64,000 nt of DNA from Diospyros lotus (Eukaryota > Streptophyta > Magnoliopsida > Ericales > Ebenaceae), in contig NC_068349.1 in the NCBI RefSeq assembly GCF_014633365.1, positions 17,498,753-17,562,752 on the forward strand, written 5' to 3'. The notes beneath the pieces were generated by a model. The model searched no databases, was not told the DNA's origin, and saw only the letters and a list, made by a program, of their open reading frames with translations. This document shows, piece after piece, positions 45,791-58,265 of the stretch (its first letter is position 1; every line of letters starts with the position of its first letter). A program made the translations under genes and the position numbers.

Positions 45791-47059
45791 AATTAGGAGA
45801 ATTATATAAAAATGAAATAATTAAATGTATAATTAAGTCATTCACAATAAATAATAAAAAATAAAATATATAATAAAATATTTATGTAGCGCTTGTTAAA
45901 ATGAGCAGGATAAAAAGGTATGAAGATAAGTCCGAAATAATTTTCAGATTAAAATATGGAATAATGATTTTCTCCCTTAATAGTTATACTATAAAAAAAC
46001 TATAGAAGATTAATTTTTATTTTTGAAGTTTAAGTGTTATGTATAAAACATTAATGTTGAACAAGATTTTGGCAGTATTTGTTAAAATTCGATATAACCT
46101 ATTTGTTTGTATGACAATATGTCATTAGTTTTTAAAATGTATTATTTTTTAATTTCTAATTTTATTTTTGGTTTTTACTACTTTATTGAATCAAATTAAT
46201 TAAAATTCGGTATAATCAAATTAATCGAATCAAATTAATAAAAATTATCAATTTTTTTTTTAAATTCGCTTCTATTCAATTAATGTTTTTTAAAAAAATT
46301 AGTTTTTTGTTTTCGATTATATTTTTAGTTAAAAATAGTCGAATCGATTGGATTTTAAGACAATGATGTTTTTATGGTAATAAAATGACGTCATTTTTGG
46401 CCTATCACACAATTTTTCAACTTGTTCGATTTTGTAGCTTATTTAATTTATCGGTTAATTCAATTTTAATTAATTTTCTTATGTGTTTGTTTGGTTTATT
46501 GAATCGATTTAGTTTATGTAGTCTATATTTACTTTTTTTTTATTGTTAGTTAATTTAATTTATTGGATTTAATCTGTCAAGTTAGTTTAGTTTAATTTGT
46601 CAATTCAATTTGTTGATTTTTTATTAATTCGATAATTGAACCGATCGTTTACGTACCCCTAACAATGAGGGAAACTCTTTATATATGAAAGAAAAAATAA
46701 TCAAAATTTTATTCTTTAAAAAATTAAAGACTAGTCAACATTCAAAATATATAAAGAATATTGTTACAAAATTTTTGAATTTTTTTTATCTTTTATGAAT
46801 TTTGTAGTAAAGTAATATTTATAATATATCAAATTAATTTATTATAATTATTAGATTTATAATATAAGTATTTTTTAAATTAATATTAATTTAAAATGCA
46901 ATGATTTAAATAATTTTATTATGATATTTTAAATGATTATAATAAATTATTAATAAAATTATTTAATAATTTTACATTAATATAAATTTTATTAATTAAA
47001 TAATAATACTAATTATTTTAATATTATATAAATTTATATATAAATTATTAAAAAATAAA
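45791..47059. other. CACTA AT-rich interior, hAT-like MITE remnant
   Basis: No frame or gene. Around 46180-46665 words such as TCAAATTAAT and GAATCGATT alternate and end CCGATCGTTTACGTACCCCTA, which is reminiscent of a hAT-MITE terminus (TAGGGGTACG in reverse). The other end is not identified. Confidence 0.3.
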
Positions 47060-47948
47060 TTTTATTCCCGCCTCTTAATTTCCCTCCCCCCCGTAAAACC
47101 CTGATTCCCTCCCCCCCCTTTCCCTTCACCCCATAAAACCCTGCCCCGCCCCCCCTCTCTCCCTTTTTCCCTCTTCTCCCTTCTGCGTACCCTCTTTCCC
47201 TCTCTCTCGTGGCTAGCCCTAGCCCTCGCCCTTGCTCACTGGCTCGACCTCACTGGCTCGCCCTCACCCGCTGCCTCGCCCTCGCTCTCGCCTGTTGCAG
47301 CTCGCCCTCGCCCTCGCTCACTGGGTCGACCTCACCGGCTGGCCCTCGCCCTCGCTCACTGGGTCGACCTCACCAGCTCGCCCTCGCTCTCACCCCTCGC
47401 TGCTCGCCCTCGCCCTTGCTCACTGGCTCGCCCTCACCGGGTGCCTTGCCCTCGCTCTCGCCTCTCGCAGCTCGCCCTCGCCCTCGCCCTCGCCCTCGCC
47501 CTTGCCCTTGCTCACTGGCTTGACCTCACTGGCTCGCCCTCACCGGCTGCCTCGCCCTCGCTCTCGCCTCTCGCAGCTCGCCCTTTCCCTCGCCCTCGCT
47601 CACTATCTCGCCCTCACCCGCTGCCTCGCCCTCTCGCTGCTCACCCTCTCCGTCGCCTCTCGGTTGGTAGTTGGGGAGGTTGCATCTCGGCTACTTGATC
47701 TAGCTCTCTAAGTCTTGCTTTCGATGGGTGACTGGGTTGCTCGCCACTGTTCATTGACATTGGGACACTTTGGTTCAATCTTTTGAGGTTTGGTTCAATC
47801 TTTGGTGTTGTATTCTATTCGGGTTCAAATTCAATGCTAGTGACAAAAAATTCTTTTGTTTCAATCTTTGGTATTGTATTCTTGTTCTTGGCAGATAGGC
47901 AGTGGCAGTGGACATCCCTTCGCACTCTAGAGATCAAAAGATTTGAGG
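47060..47948 (+). promoter_or_regulatory. GC-rich tandem repeat and likely 5' leader of TNP2
   Basis: C-rich DNA (47080-47210) is followed by about 480 bp of short repeats of CTCGCC, GCTCACTGG and CTCGACCTCAC, in sharp contrast to the AT-rich element around it. Frames at 47209-47711 are repetitive SPRPRP/LALALA products of the repeat. A non-repetitive stretch continues to 47948, where GATTTGAG is followed by GTAAGT, a good donor site. This may be the first exon and promoter of the transposase transcript. Confidence 0.45.
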
Positions 47949-50745
47949 TAAGTTAATTTATTTGATTATGTTCTATTTAATGTGTATTTTTATTTTATTT
48001 TGGCTAATTTAATACCTATTATAATGAGTTTAGCAATTATGACTTTTGGTTTTTTGCTAATTGTTATTTGACTACTTCACTTAGTTAGGAATTGTTGTGG
48101 TTGAGATATGTTAATTGTGGCTGAAATTGTTGAATGTGATTGAATATTTGAATTGTTCATGCTAAAATTGTTAATTTTTTTTTTTTTGATATGATATAAA
48201 TATTTATTTATTTATTTTTTAATATTTTATTATAAAAATAAAATTTAAATATACATTAGGATTTAGAAGCCCATTTTTAAAATCTCAGTTAAAAGACAAC
48301 AACAGATGATATAAAAGACAACAACAGAATTATTATCGTTAATTTTAAGTACTTGTATTTTTATATTTAATGAAAATATAATGACAACAACAGATATGTT
48401 AGTAATATAATTTACTATTTATATTTTTAATGAAAATGATATTTGAATGCTCACTTGCGACAGTTCTGCAATGTATTAATGTGTTGTATTTATATTATAT
48501 TAATATAAATATATAAAATATTGATATATTTTATATCAATATATTAATGTGTTGTATTTGTATTATATTAATATATAATGTATTAAAGTGTCACAAGCTA
48601 GATGGTATGAAAATGGTTTCTATGAAACAAATGCAAAAATTAAAAAATAATATTTTTTAAAATACAAGAAATAGAAATGAGTAAATAAAATAAACAAACA
48701 TAAATATAAGTTCTAATCTTTAACTTATTGATTAAAAATAAATAATAAATTTAAAAAAAATAATTAAACATAACTTTGTTTGAGACAGAAATATAACCTA
48801 ACTTCGTGGACGCAAATGAGTTTTCAAATAGTAAATATATTTTTGATAATTTTTTAATATTATAAAATAATCTCAAAATATTTTTGTAATTACAAACAAA
48901 TCCAAAAATGATTTTTTGGTGTTTCTCGATGTTTCAATACATAAAATGTTTCGAAGATGAGCGTTTTCATGCATTGTAGATCACAAATGAGTATCCAAAT
49001 AATATTTCATGTATTTAGTTCAGACATGTTGAAGTTACAAATTGATATAGTACATACAAATTTTATAATAATTTTAGTTAAAATTAATGATAATAATTCA
49101 ACTTAAAATTAATAATACTAAAGCAATCCGTTATTGGAACATAGGACAGTGCCCACATAATAATGTATGTACGTAGGTAAATGGGGTTACTTTCATTTTC
49201 TTGGTCACGAAAATGAGTCTAGAAAACAGTTGGGTTTTTCTCTTTTCCACACCTGCCTTAGTCCAATCACCCCACTATATAATATTTGAAACCTTTGTAA
49301 AAGTCAATTCTCTTAAAAAAAAATTAAAAGTTTCCTTCTAGCTAACAAAATTAAGCCACTTAATTCCAAAATAAAAAATAGTGTTCGAACCCAAAAATGG
49401 GATCTATTATGATTGAATGTTTTTTTTTTTTCCCTTGTGGAATGACTTGGTCATAAGTCAAGAAGTGATCAGTGGGGTTTGAAGAAGACAGAAACCTGAA
49501 AACCAACGAACCTATATATCTTGTATGAACCCAACAAAATAAAGATTAATAATAGGAGAAAAACCCAATCAAGTAGAGAAAAAGAAAATTAAAGAAAAAA
49601 CACACACACACACAAACAAATAAAAGTGTTGGCAAGCAGTAGAGGCTGCTGGCTGGCTGGCTCATGCAAATTGATACACACAAGTACTCTCCAATGACCC
49701 CACAAGGAGGAATATGCACCCACCTTTCTCACCTCAACTAGCTTTTGGTGAATTTCATGCTCCACTTTTCACAAAAATTTTGCTTTATGTATCTTCCAAC
49801 ATTTGATGTCTTTTTTACTCATTACTCTTAATGCGTTCCTTGCTAGCTAACAAATAATTCTAAGTTCTTGCATTTATAAAGGGTATTTTATTTTCCCTTG
49901 TTTATCTGATCATAAAATCTATTGAATTTTTTCTAAAATAATATATTATTGTCATACGGTGGGATAAGGCAAGGCAATATATTATTTTATTTTCCCTTGT
50001 TGACATTTAAGCTTCAGTTAAAGCTTGTTTAGTTCTCGTTTATCGAATTTATTTATTTTATAGGATGATTATGAAGTGTATGATGTGTTGAGAATTGATG
50101 ATGTTGCATAAATTGAAGTGTTAAATTTTTGTGTTTTTTTTTTTCTTACATAGGGTGTAGTCCATTTATAGGGGAGACTTTGTCGAATTTTATCTAAAAA
50201 TTATATTAAATAAAAAATATAATTAATTAAATATTTTTTAGGTATTTAATTAAATTTGTTGGAACTTAACCTTAGATTCCCGTTCGGTGACTTCCTCGAT
50301 GGAGCGAGGACATCACTGAATTGTCCAGTTGGACAATCTGGAAATTTGGTGTCGTGTTGTGTGCCCAGCAAATACGCATTAATTTACTCATGCATGGTAC
50401 GAAAATTCAGTAGCATTTCTTGTTGTTCTCCGGTTGCATATAGGAATATGTTTTGATTTATGCAATTGACTCAAATTGAGTTTAACTTGTATGAATCAAC
50501 ACATAATCTTTATCGTGCATCTGGAGAACTGTGCTGAGATGCTGCCGAAATTTCGTATCGTGAGTAAATGCGTCCGCTAGTGGTCATATCACGATTCATT
50601 TCCGGATGGGATAGGTCCTAACCTTCAAATTTTAAGGGGGAGTTATAAGGAGTAGTTCAGTGGAATAATATTAAAATAACTCAAATAAAAAAATATTATA
50701 ATTATAATTTAGTAATTTTTTATTATTTAATGGTACAGGAAAAAA
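47949..50745 (+). other. Non-coding region upstream of TNP2
   Basis: AT-rich with no gene. A part at 49110-49860 is mixed in composition and looks like ordinary plant genomic sequence, including a repeated GCTGGCTGGCTGG near 49647-49660. Around 50240-50460 is a moderately GC block with the palindrome ATTGTCCAGTTGGACAAT (50320-50337). A 66-codon frame, 50256-50456, may be a leader exon or chance. Confidence 0.4.
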
Positions 50746-53700
50746 ATGAGATCAGATCGTCAGTGGATGTATATCAGGCGTAAGGAGGATGGTTATGTTT
50801 CTACGGAATTTATCAAGGGTGTTGAGAAGTTTGTTAATTTTGCTAAGAGTCAACCAGAGTGGATGGATGGGAATAAGATTAAATGTCCTTGTAATCAACC
50901 AAAGTGTAGGAACACGGCTTTTCGTGACCAGGATACCGTGACAAGTCACTTGCTCACCAAAGGTTTCATGCCAGGGTATTATGAGTGGACACTTCATGGG
51001 GAAGTTATTGCTACGGTAGATTCGGTCGATATGTCTTACTCAGCATCAACGCTTGAAGCAGAGCCAAGCAATTTATTTGAGACTATGGTAATGGATGCTG
51101 CCGGGCCTGATTTCAATCCGAATATGGAGGAGGAACCTCCAAATCCGGAAGCTCAAGCATTCTATGACATGCTTAGTGCTGCAAAAAAAGAGTTATATCC
51201 TGGTTGTCAAAAGCATTCGCAGTTGTCGCTTGTTTCTAGATTGCTTAGCTTTAAGTCAGAACACCATCTATCTGAGAGGGGATTTAATCAACTTTGTGAA
51301 TTACTTAAGGAGGTTCTTCCTGAACCTAATACGGTGATTGATAATTTTTACAGTACTAAAAAACTGGTTCGAGGGTTAGGCCTTCCTGTTGAGAAAATTG
51401 ATTGTTGTAGAAATAACTGTATGATTTTTTGGGGTGATGACAGTGATTTAACAGTATGCAAGTTTTGTCATGAGAATCGGTACAAGCAAGTTGATCAAGC
51501 TGACAGTAGTAAACGACAAAAAACTTGTGTTCCTTATAAGAAGATGCATTATTTTCCTTTAACTCATCGGCTTTTGAGATTGTATGCATCCAATTCAACA
51601 GCAGCAGAAATGAGGTGGCACGCAGATCATGTGGTCGAAGATGGCGTCATGCGTCATCCGTCGGATTCCCCTGCGTGGATTCATTTTAACCAGACTCATA
51701 GGGAATTTGCTGCCGAGAAAAGGAATGTCAGACTTGGTCTTTGTACTGATGGGTTTCAGCCGTTTGGTCAATCTGGGAAGCAATATTCTTGTTGGCCTGT
51801 CATTGTCACGGTGTATAATTTACCACCCTGGATGTGTATGAAGGATACAACAATGTTCTTAACGGTGCTAGTGCCAGGACCAGAGAATCCTAAGGCAAAA
51901 CTTGATGTTTTCTTACAACCCCTTATTGCAGAGTTGAAACATTTGTGGGATGTTGGTGTGCATGCATATGATATCTCATTGAAACAAAATTTCCAACTGA
52001 GAGCGGCTTTGATGTGGACCATTAGTGATTTTCCTGCATATTCAATGCTCTCGGGGTATAGCACGGCAGGAAAGCTGGCATGTCCTTATTGCACGATTCA
52101 CTCGGACGCATTTTACCTGTCAAAGAGTAGAAAGATTTCATGGTTTGATAACCATCGAAAATTCTTGCATCAAGATCATCCGTATCGACGGAATAGGTAT
52201 GGATTTCGCAAAAATACTTTGGTAAAAAAAACACCACCTCCTGTACTGTCTGGACCTGAGATACTTGCTTCCTTGGACGAGTTGGGTTTAGTGAATGCGA
52301 CACAACCAAATGCTGCACAGACTAATGCAGATAACAGTCATGGTAGTGGTTGGAAGAGTAAGAGCATTTTTTGGGATTTGCCTTATTGGAAAACTCAACT
52401 TATTCGACACAACTTGGATGTTATGCATATAGAGAAAAACGTGTTCGAAAATGTGTTCAATACAGTGATGAATGTACCAGGCAAAACTAAGGACACAGTA
52501 AAGTCGAGAGAAGAGTTGAATCAATATTGTCGCCGCATTACTCAATCAACTTTTACTCTGAACAAGAAAGAAAAAGCCGTCCTGTGTGCGTGGGTAAAAA
52601 ATTTAAAATTTCCTGATGGGTATGTGTCGAACATGGCTAGATGTGTTGACACAAAGAAGCTTAAGTTGTTTGGGATGAAAAGTCATGATTGTCATGTGTT
52701 CATGCAAAGGTTGGTGCCCGTTGCATTTCGAGAATTACTACCGCAAAAAGTATGGGAGGCATTGACTGAGTTGAGTCTTTTCTTCAAAGATTTGACATCG
52801 ACCACTATTAAAAGTGAGCATATGATGAAATTAGAGAACGACATCCCCATCACTTTGTGTAAGTTGGAGCTCATATTCCCTCCAAGTTTCTTTGACTCTA
52901 TGGAGCATCTTCCAATCCATTTGGCTTATGAAGCAAGGATAGCAGGTCCAGTTCAATATCGATGGATGTATCCGTTTGAAAGGTACTATTTATTAGATTG
53001 ATAATTTTTTTTTCCTATTTTATAAGAAACATATTTATTTTGTAGTTCACTTATCTAATTACTATATACATTTTATATAGATACCTTGGAAAGTTGAAGA
53101 AAACAGTTAGAAATAAAGCTCGAGTGGAAGGCTCTATTTCTAATTCATACGTTGTGGAAGAAGCGTCATTGTTGTGTTCTCATTACTTTGAGGACCATGT
53201 TGTTACAAGGCATACACGAGTGCCGCGCAACGATGCTGGTGTTGTAAATGAAAGGGATGACCAGGAGGGGAAGTTATCAATTTTCAAGCATCCTTGTCGA
53301 CCATTTGGATGTAAAAAGTCACGAATGTTATTCGGTGAAGAATATGATGTTGCACACAGATATATTTTGATGAATTGTCCAGAAGTTGAGCCGTATCTGC
53401 AGTAAGATTTTACTAATTAATTGTTGTTAATTTTTAAATTATATTTACATTGAATAGTCTAATGTAGTTATTTTCATTTTTCTTTTTAATTTTTCAAGAA
53501 TTTACGATGCTGAGCTAAGGCAACGTAATCTCGGCATTGGCGACCACATCATTGAACAATTAACAAATAAGGAATTCCCTTCTTGGTTCAATAATTATGT
53601 GAGTTGATTAATTAAAATATTAATTCCACTCAATTTCTTATATAATTATTTCTTATATATCTGTCTTATTTAATAGGCTCGCGATCCTACGAACAATGTG

Positions 53701-54540
53701 ACCAATTCATACATAAGGGATCTCGCAAAAGGACCTTTTAACACTGTTACAACGTACCCTGGCTGCTTTGTTAATGGATTTAAATTTCACACGATTAGCC
53801 ATGGTTCGAATAAAGGCACTATGAATAGTGGCATGTGCGTTAAAGGATCCAACTACGATGATCCCGAGAAGGACTATTATGGTCGGATAACAGAGATTGT
53901 CGAGCTCGAGTATCCTTCAGTATCGTCATTCAAGAAAGTTGTATTGTTCAAGGGCGATTGGTTTATTCCAACTTTGAACGAGGGGGTGAAGATTCATCAT
54001 GCATATAAGATCGTCGAGGTCAATGAAAAGAAGAAATGGAATACAAACGAGCAATTTGTATTAGCTTCTCAAGCGATTCAAGTATATTTTTGTGAATATC
54101 CAAGCTTGAGGCGTAACAAAAGCGATTGGTTGGTTGTAACAAAAGTCAAACCAAGGTTCATAGTAGAGGTTCCACAATCTTTTAATAATCAAGAGGCGAC
54201 CCTTCCACGTGAAGCGTTGCCTTACCAAGAGGATGACGTGGAACTACACGATATCGCAGTTGATGATGCCCAAATCCTTGAGACAGTGAATGATGGTGAC
54301 CACGCTGATTTAAATGATGAGCCAGTTATGGAATCAGAATTTGATGAAGCTCCAGAGTTGAATGATGAGCAAGTTTTGAGATCTGATTCTGAAGATAAAT
54401 CTGAATCGTATGATGAGCAAGTTTTGCGATCAGACTCTGAATATGACTCTGAATCAGAGGATGAACAAGTTCTTCAATTAGATTCTGATGATGACTTAGA
54501 ATCTAATGACACGGATGTAGACTTATATGATAGTGATTAG
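50746..54540 (+). CDS. CACTA TNP2-type transposase, four exons, 1,173 aa
   Basis: Exons 50746-52982, 53081-53401, 53499-53598 and 53677-54540 join with GT-AG introns and keep one frame for 1,174 codons including the stop at 54538-54540. Domains in order: transposase-associated N-terminus (WMYIRRKEDGYV, FVNFAK; residues 1-85), the TNP2 core (residues about 200-600), DUF4218-like (about 620-870, MYPFER and YLGKLKKTVR) and DUF4216-like (about 930-1040, GSNYDDPEKDYYG), then an acidic tail with repeats of NDEQVLRSDS type. Likely catalytic residues are D335 (LCTDGFQPFG), D428 (TISDFPAYSMLSG) and E563 (HIEKNVF), with CPYC at 446-449. No break was found, so it could still encode a working enzyme. It should cut and paste the CACTA element at its termini. 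Confidence 0.92.
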
Positions 54541-55561
54541 AGGTGAATTTTATGATTTAAATACTTATGTTTAATTATTAATGATATTGATTTTGTTAAT
54601 TGATTTATTTCATTATAGGTACTAGTTCACCTCCTGTGCGATGCACGAAAGTTCATATATATTGAATTTATTTAAAATTAGCAACCTCACAATCATAAAT
54701 TCTATCTACAGTATACAAATTTCAAGAACTACACATTTTTCACAAACTAATAACTAATTTAACATATGATAAATATAAATAGTTTATACAAAATAATAAA
54801 TAATATGACAACATATAATAAATTAGTAACATAAATAATTAAAATATAAAATATAATAAATTTTTTAAAAAAAACATGACAACATATGATAAATATAAAT
54901 AGCATATACAAATATTAATTTTGTCAAAATAACTTAAATAATTTATTAAAAATAATTCAATTTTACCTAAATAACTAATTTAACATAACCTACAAACTAA
55001 TTATTTTTCAAAATTAAGTAATAACTTAAACATATATAAGATTTGTATTTTTTTTGCATGGTTCTGAAATTAATTAAGGGTTTTAAAGTTTTGAATAGTG
55101 GCTTTATTGAGAGAGAATGAGAGGTAATTTATAGGAAATAAAATAAAAAATTAAATTTATTTTTTTAAAAAAATTACTTGGTAGTCGGTATTTGGCGGTA
55201 TTACCTGATATCTCAAGATTTTTGTCGATTTAAAAAAAATCTTATTTTTTTGTAAATTATTTTAATTAAAATTTTATGTTAATATTTAAAAATTAATAAT
55301 ATTGATTATATCTTACCTCTTCATATACCAACATGTTTATACATTCTCCAAACATTATTTAATTATGAAAAAAACCATCTACAGGTTTCAAGAACTACAC
55401 GTTTAACACAAACCTATATTTAATTAATGATTTATAAAAAATTGATTTTGGGTAAGAAAAAAATAAATAAAATATAATAAAATATCGAAATAGAAAGTGA
55501 AAATGGGCGGGAAAAAATTTTGACGGCATTTTCGTTATAATATATATATATATATATATAG
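54541..55561. other. CACTA intergenic region
   Basis: AT-rich with no gene or repeat of note; a (TA)n run lies at 55540-55560 just before the second gene. It should hold the terminator of TNP2 and the promoter of the second gene; neither is recognisable. Confidence 0.4.
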
Positions 55562-57219
55562 ATGACAGGTGTTAGAGGACGATATCGTGCAGGACGCAGT
55601 GGTTCTAGACCTAACTCGTCTGGGTCTACTGCTGCTTCCACCTCATCTACTGCAGCACCACATATTTCGGGGGATATTTCACCGGCCTCCCTCCCATCAG
55701 TATCTCCTGTTGCTACCCCTGCAGTTGCTTCTTCACCGACCCTTCCTGCAGAGTCACCAGTACATCCATCATCTCATTCGACTGCCAGTCATTTTACATC
55801 CGAACCATTACATGTTATAGAGCAAGATGGCGATGGGTAACTTTAATTTTTTTAATTTTTTTTTACATTATGACATGTATTAATTTTTATACTAATTATT
55901 ATTATTTGTATATAGGAGCATCTTTTGTCGTACAATAAATATCTCCCATATTATATCGACAATCTTCAAGAAACGTCTTCATAAGGAAGGTCATGTTTGG
56001 AAAGAAGTGCCTTCGGAGACAAAGGGCTTGTATTGGGATGAATTTGCGGTATTAAATTCAAATTAATAATATATATATATTTTAACTATTAATGTAGAAA
56101 TGTTTAAATTATTTAATCTTTTTTTTTTTTTTTACAGAAAAATTTTCAGTGGGATCCTACAATTGATGCATTAGTGAGAAGAGAGTGGGCACAAAAAGCA
56201 GCGAAACGATATATCGACAACATTCGTAAGTGGCATGCCAATGGAAAACCAATCTTTGTGCCAGATGATGTTTGGGATAGCTGGATGCAGAAATGGGAAC
56301 AAGATGAAGCTTTCAAGAAAAGGTCTGCATAAGCATCGCTAAACCGTTTGAGTGAGACAGGTGGCCTTGGGGCTGGTCCTTCCCGCCATACTGGGGGTTC
56401 TATATCTTCAGCAGAGCATAAAAGACGAATGGTGAGAAATTTAATTTATTTAATTTGTTAATATTTTTTTTTTATTAATATGGTTAATTTTATATCATTT
56501 GTTTTTTTAGACACATGAGTTTGGGAGAGAGCCTACACTGATTGAATTGTTTGAACGAACTCATTCTAAAAAAACTGAGGAAGGACAGATGGTGTATGTC
56601 GACAGACGTTCTTCGAGTGTCGCTGTAAGTTTTTTTTAATTGTAAGTAATATTATTTTTATAATTAACATAAACTTTAATATTCATAATTGATTTATTTT
56701 ATTTTCTTCATTAAACTGTTGTAGGAAATGTATGGACAGTTGTTAGAGCAGGCAACTCAACCAAATGAAGGGTCTGAGGAGCCTCAGCAGCCAGATTGTG
56801 ATCAGATATTCATCCAGGCTGCCGGGGGGAAAAATAAGAAGAAGAGGATTTATGGCACGGGATCTTTATCCCAATCAAAATTTTCTGACGTTGGTAGCTC
56901 ATCCTCTGTCTCATTTGGTCTTAATGAAAACCCAGTTATACAAGAAATGACAGAGAAATTAAAAGTGCAGTCGGAGCAGATAAATTCGCAGGCGGAGCAA
57001 ATAAATTCACAAGCAGAGCAAATAAATTCGCAGGCGGAGCAGATAAATTCGCAGGCTCATGAGCTGAGCGATGTTCGACGACAGATGTTTGAGATGCGAT
57101 TTTTGATTGAACAACTTACTGCATCTACTCGCGGTATTGTTCCTTCTTCTTCTTCTTCTCAGCCACAATCGACTCATCAACCTAACTCACCTAATGTTGA
57201 TGATGATTTAGATGATTAG
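55562..57219 (+). pseudogene. CACTA second gene, Ptta/En/Spm type, one in-frame stop
   Basis: Five exons, 55562-55836, 55916-56048, 56138-56431, 56511-56624 and 56725-57219, join with GT-AG borders in one frame of 437 codons. Exon 1 is Ser/Pro/Thr-rich and low complexity. Exons 2-4 carry the plant transposase (Ptta/En/Spm, PF03004-like) core: HVWKEVPSETKGLYWDEF, FQWDP, DSWMQKWE, GGSISSAEHKRRM, and FGREPTLIELFERTH. Exon 5 has EMYGQLLEQ, then four or so copies of the heptad EQINSQA, which would form a coiled coil. Codon 201 (56330-56332) is TAA where the family has Gln or Lys followed by A-x2-NR, consistent with a CAA to TAA change. Known counterparts act as the DNA-binding partner of TNP2. Confidence 0.82.
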
Positions 57220-57403
57220 TTTTTGTAGTTATTTTTATGTAACGGTTGGTATGTATCAGACAATTATATTAGCATGTAATAGACAATTATTAGTATTTTG
57301 TTTGAATATTAATTTTTATATTATAAATATAAATTTTAGAATTTTTATATAATTTGTTTAATAAATAATTATAAATAAATTTTAAAATTAAAAAATATAT
57401 AAC
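57220..57403. other. 3' flank of the second gene
   Basis: Short AT-rich spacer between the stop codon at 57219 and the subterminal array. It has AATAATTATAAATAAA-like A/T runs that could serve as a poly(A) signal. Confidence 0.35.
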
Positions 57404-58262
57404 TTTTAGCGACGGAAATAAATTGTGTCGCTAAAATTTTAAAAAAAAAATTAATATATTGCGACGGAATTATTCCGTCGCAGTAAATTTTTAATATATT
57501 TTTTTAATTTTTTTAATTTACTTCAACGACGGAACATTCCGTCGCTATAATTAATTCTATAAAAATTCTTAAACTTATAGCGACGGAATTTTCCGTCGCT
57601 ATAATTAATTTAAAAAAATTCCAAAACTACTAGAGACGGAAAATTCCGTCGCTAATAAAAAAGAATTTCTTATTTTTTACAAAATTGCGACGGAATATTC
57701 CGTCGCAATATTTTTAAAAAAATGAGAAATTCTTTTTTATTAGCGACGGAATATTCCGTCGCTGATATATTTAAATATTTTATTTTTTAAAAATAATAGC
57801 GACGGAATATTCCGTCGCTAATAAAAAAGAATTTCTTATTTTTTTTTAAAAAAAATTGCGACGGAATCTTTCCGTCGCACTTTTAAAAAAATAAAAAATT
57901 CTTATTTTTTTTAGCGACGGAATATTCCGTCTCTATATTGTAAATATTTTATTTTTTTACAATAATAGCGACGGAATTTACCGTCGCTACTAAAAATATA
58001 AAAAAAAATTTATTTTTTCCTAAAATCTCGCGACGGAATTTTCCGTTGCAATTTTTTAAAAAATAAACTTAGCGACGGAAATATTTCCGTCGCTAAGACG
58101 TCGCTAATATAGCGACGGATCCGTCGCAAAAAAAAATTAGCGACGCAGACTTTAGCGACGGAAAATGTCCGTCGCTAATCCGTCGCTAAATACATTTTGC
58201 GACGGATTTTTGGATTTCACGACAGAAATATTCCGTCGCTAAATCCCGAAATTCTTGTAGTG
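57404..58262. repeat. CACTA 3' subterminal palindrome array
   Basis: About 40 copies of GCGACGG/CCGTCGC occur over 860 bp, most of them paired as head-to-head palindromes of the form AGCGACGGAATATTCCGTCG (for example 57743-57762 and 57798-57817). The AT-rich spacers also alternate (AAAAGAATTTCTTA and its reverse complement). The array ends in the CTTGTAGTG terminus. It is denser and better conserved than the 5' array. Confidence 0.88.
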
Positions 58263-58265
58263 TTA

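Larger units (their letters stand above)
43026..58262 (+). mobile_element. CACTA (En/Spm) transposon, complete, 15.2 kb
   Basis: Starts CACTACAAGAATTTCTGGATT and ends GAAATTCTTGTAGTG, the CACTA terminus with its inverted copy, flanked by TTA at 43023-43025 and 58263-58265, the 3-bp duplication of this superfamily. Long subterminal arrays of GCGACGG/CCGTCGC fill both ends. Two genes are in the right half on the plus strand: a TNP2-type transposase (50746-54540) and a Ptta/En/Spm-type second gene (55562-57219). The left half is non-coding apart from repeats. At 15.2 kb it is large but within the known range. Confidence 0.95.

Noticed and set aside
47209..47711. Proline/alanine/leucine-rich ORFs of 85-159 codons
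   Set aside because: All three frames are open because of the CTCGCC repeat; products are low-complexity, with no domain.
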